In this document: in pieces, positions 6,135 through 7,264 of the stretch
Numbering within the stretch: the first letter of the stretch is position 1
Layout of the letters: each line of letters opens with the position of its first letter
Notes under the pieces: model-generated
Seen by the model: only the letters and a program-made list of their open reading frames with translations
What the model was told of the DNA's origin: nothing
Databases searched by the model: none
NCBI GenBank assembly: GCA_002315495.1
Contig: DCGJ01000135.1
Coordinates: forward strand, 1,691 to 8,954
Source: Lachnoclostridium sp. UBA1781
GTDB lineage: Bacteria; Bacillota; Clostridia; Lachnospirales; Lachnospiraceae
DNA: 7,264 nucleotides
Direction of reading: 5' to 3'
Translations under genes and position numbers: made by a program

Positions 6135-7221
6135 AGAAGAGATTACAAAGGATATCTGGCGTCGATTTATTCGCGACTCCCACGTAAGCGGAAGGTATGT
6201 CCGAAAGGAAGGCCGATGGACGGTGGACGAGGAGAATACCGACATCCACTGGACGGACAGTGATTACGCAAAGGTACAGAGAAATCTGCTTCGCACCATT
6301 GACCTGGGCGGCACGGTGTTCGGTTATTTTAAGGGTGACCGAATGCTTGGCGTAGCCTCGGTGGAGGGACGAAAGCTTGGACCGGAGAAGAATTATGCGG
6401 CCCTTTCCTGTATGTATGTAACGGAGGATGCGAGACGAAAAGGCATCGGACGGGAGTTGTTCGAGTCGGCGAAGCAGGCAGCCGGTCAGCTGGGAGCGGA
6501 GTATCTGTATGTGTCGGCACCGAACTGTGAGGATACGCAGGCATTTTACAAGGCAATGGGCTGCGTAGAGGCGGCATGGTACTGTGATGAGCTTGCCGAA
6601 AAGCACCCTGACGACTGTAAACTGGAGATTCGCCTGGGAGGTCGGATTGAGCCGCTTGATGTCTACACCCATTGTCCGGTATTAATCGGTCCGAACCTGA
6701 TTTTGAAGCAGGTTGAGATGGTGGATGCGGAAGAGCTGCTACTCTGTTATTCCGATGAAAAGGCGCTGCCGTTTTTCAACGCGGATAACTGTGACGGTGA
6801 TGATTTTCATTATACAACGCTGTCTCGAATGCAGGAGGCCATTTTGTTCTGGCAGGATTCGTACGAAGACAAATGCTTCGTTCGTTTCACCATTACAGGC
6901 CGTCATTCGGGCGAGACCTTCGGCACGGTGGAGATGTTCCATCGCGTGGCAGAGGATGCCTTCAATCATTGCGGCGTATTGCGACTTGACCTGCGCTCGG
7001 ATTGTGAAACCCCGGTTCGGATTGAAGAGGTGTTGTACCTGGCAAACAAATATTTATATGATCTTTTCGGTGTTGATGTGATTATTACCAAGTGTATTCC
7101 GGAAGCCTCCGTTCGTGAGATTTGCCTGAAACGCTATGGGTACCAGCGAAGCTCTGACAAGCTTTTGGGACGATACTCGGACTATTATGTTCGTGAGCGT
7201 CTCCACAGCTTTGAACGATAA
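6115..7221 (+). CDS. Tandem two-domain GNAT-family N-acetyltransferase
   Basis: This is a cytoplasmic 368-aa protein expected to transfer an acetyl group from acetyl-CoA to an amine; the acceptor is unknown. The N-terminal GNAT domain (about 1-178) has the beta4-alpha3 signature ALSCMYVTEDARRKGIGREL, with the pyrophosphate-binding loop RRKGIG at 107-112, and the late motif NCEDTQAFYKAMGC (137-150). The second half (about 185-368) looks like a RimJ/RimL-type GNAT domain: LILKQVEMVDAEELLLCYSD at its start, GETFGTVEMFHR (266-277), GVLRLDLRSD (287-296) and a closing KRYGYQRSSDKLLGRYSDYY. It lacks an obvious R-x-x-G-x-G loop, so it may not bind acetyl-CoA in the usual way. AAGGAG at 6101-6106 lies 8 bp before the ATG. 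Codons are GAG-, AAG- and CGA-rich, unlike the genes at the left of the window. The family is clear; the pairing of domains is inferred from motifs only. Confidence 0.85.
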   Translation: MIRWLDKEEITKDIWRRFIRDSHVSGRYVRKEGRWTVDEENTDIHWTDSDYAKVQRNLLRTIDLGGTVFGYFKGDRMLGVASVEGRKLGPEKNYAALSCMYVTEDARRKGIGRELFESAKQAAGQLGAEYLYVSAPNCEDTQAFYKAMGCVEAAWYCDELAEKHPDDCKLEIRLGGRIEPLDVYTHCPVLIGPNLILKQVEMVDAEELLLCYSDEKALPFFNADNCDGDDFHYTTLSRMQEAILFWQDSYEDKCFVRFTITGRHSGETFGTVEMFHRVAEDAFNHCGVLRLDLRSDCETPVRIEEVLYLANKYLYDLFGVDVIITKCIPEASVREICLKRYGYQRSSDKLLGRYSDYYVRERLHSFER

Positions 7222-7252
7222 TACATTTGGGTCAGACCCACGGAGACCAGCT

Positions 7253-7264
7253 ATGAAAAGTCAA
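7253..7264 (+). CDS. Possible start of the next gene (cut by the window edge)
   Basis: An ATG at 7253 opens four codons (MKSQ) to the window edge. CGGAG at 7241-7245 is a weak Shine-Dalgarno match 7 bp upstream. The start is 31 bp after the GNAT stop. A 5-bp hairpin TGGGT-cag-ACCCA (7228-7240) sits in the gap but lacks a T-tract, so it is not a terminator and co-transcription is possible. Too little is visible to name a product. Confidence 0.3.

Noticed and set aside
6127..6672. A 181-codon minus-strand frame opposite the GNAT gene
   Set aside because: It lies wholly inside a gene with clear GNAT motifs on the plus strand, and its translation resembles no protein family I know.
7228..7240. 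Hairpin TGGGT-cag-ACCCA as a terminator after the GNAT gene
   Set aside because: The stem is only 5 bp and no T-tract follows.

Overview
The window looks like chromosomal DNA of an anaerobic Firmicute of the class Clostridia, most likely Lachnospiraceae-like. The reasons are moderate GC content, purine-rich Shine-Dalgarno sites (AGGAGG, AAGGAG, AGGGGG), compact intrinsic terminators, and a large acyl-CoA dehydratase activase-type protein, a family typical of anaerobes. This placement is inference from gene content and style; no marker gene fixes the taxon. All supported genes are on the + strand. I see no tRNA, rRNA, CRISPR array, phage gene or insertion sequence.

Layout: (1) Positions 1-968 are the 3' end of a large activase-related protein (COG3580/3581 type) that enters from upstream. 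(2) Positions 979-1698 encode a two-domain ribonuclease H1 with the whole catalytic set present. It lies only 10 bp downstream and is probably co-transcribed with the activase gene. A strong intrinsic terminator closes this unit. (3) Positions 1927-5148 encode a complete carbamoyl-phosphate synthase large subunit (CarB, 1073 aa) with its own promoter. No carA is visible. (4) A near-consensus promoter overlaps the carB stop codon. It is followed by an intrinsic terminator and then directly by the Shine-Dalgarno site of a six-helix MntP-like membrane protein (5245-5850), a layout that resembles an attenuated leader. (5) After another strong terminator comes a 170-bp spacer holding an imperfect 16-bp direct repeat and a possible 28-codon leader ORF. 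That ORF overlaps the start of a two-domain GNAT acetyltransferase (6115-7221). The window ends a few codons into a possible next gene.

The genes do not form one pathway. CarB makes carbamoyl phosphate for pyrimidines and arginine, RNase H removes RNA from RNA:DNA hybrids, the MntP-like protein probably exports a divalent metal, and the substrates of the activase-like protein and the GNAT protein are unknown.

The most striking feature is a sharp change in synonymous codon choice inside carB, between codons 168 and 181. To the left, all 18 Glu codons are GAA and none of the 17 Leu codons is CTT or CTC. To the right, GAG, AAG, CTT and CTC dominate at once. The genes left of the break share the GAA/AAA style, and the last gene on the right shares the GAG/AAG style. 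This points to homologous recombination or an assembly chimera at a highly conserved stretch of carB. I found no convincing new defence or mobile system here.
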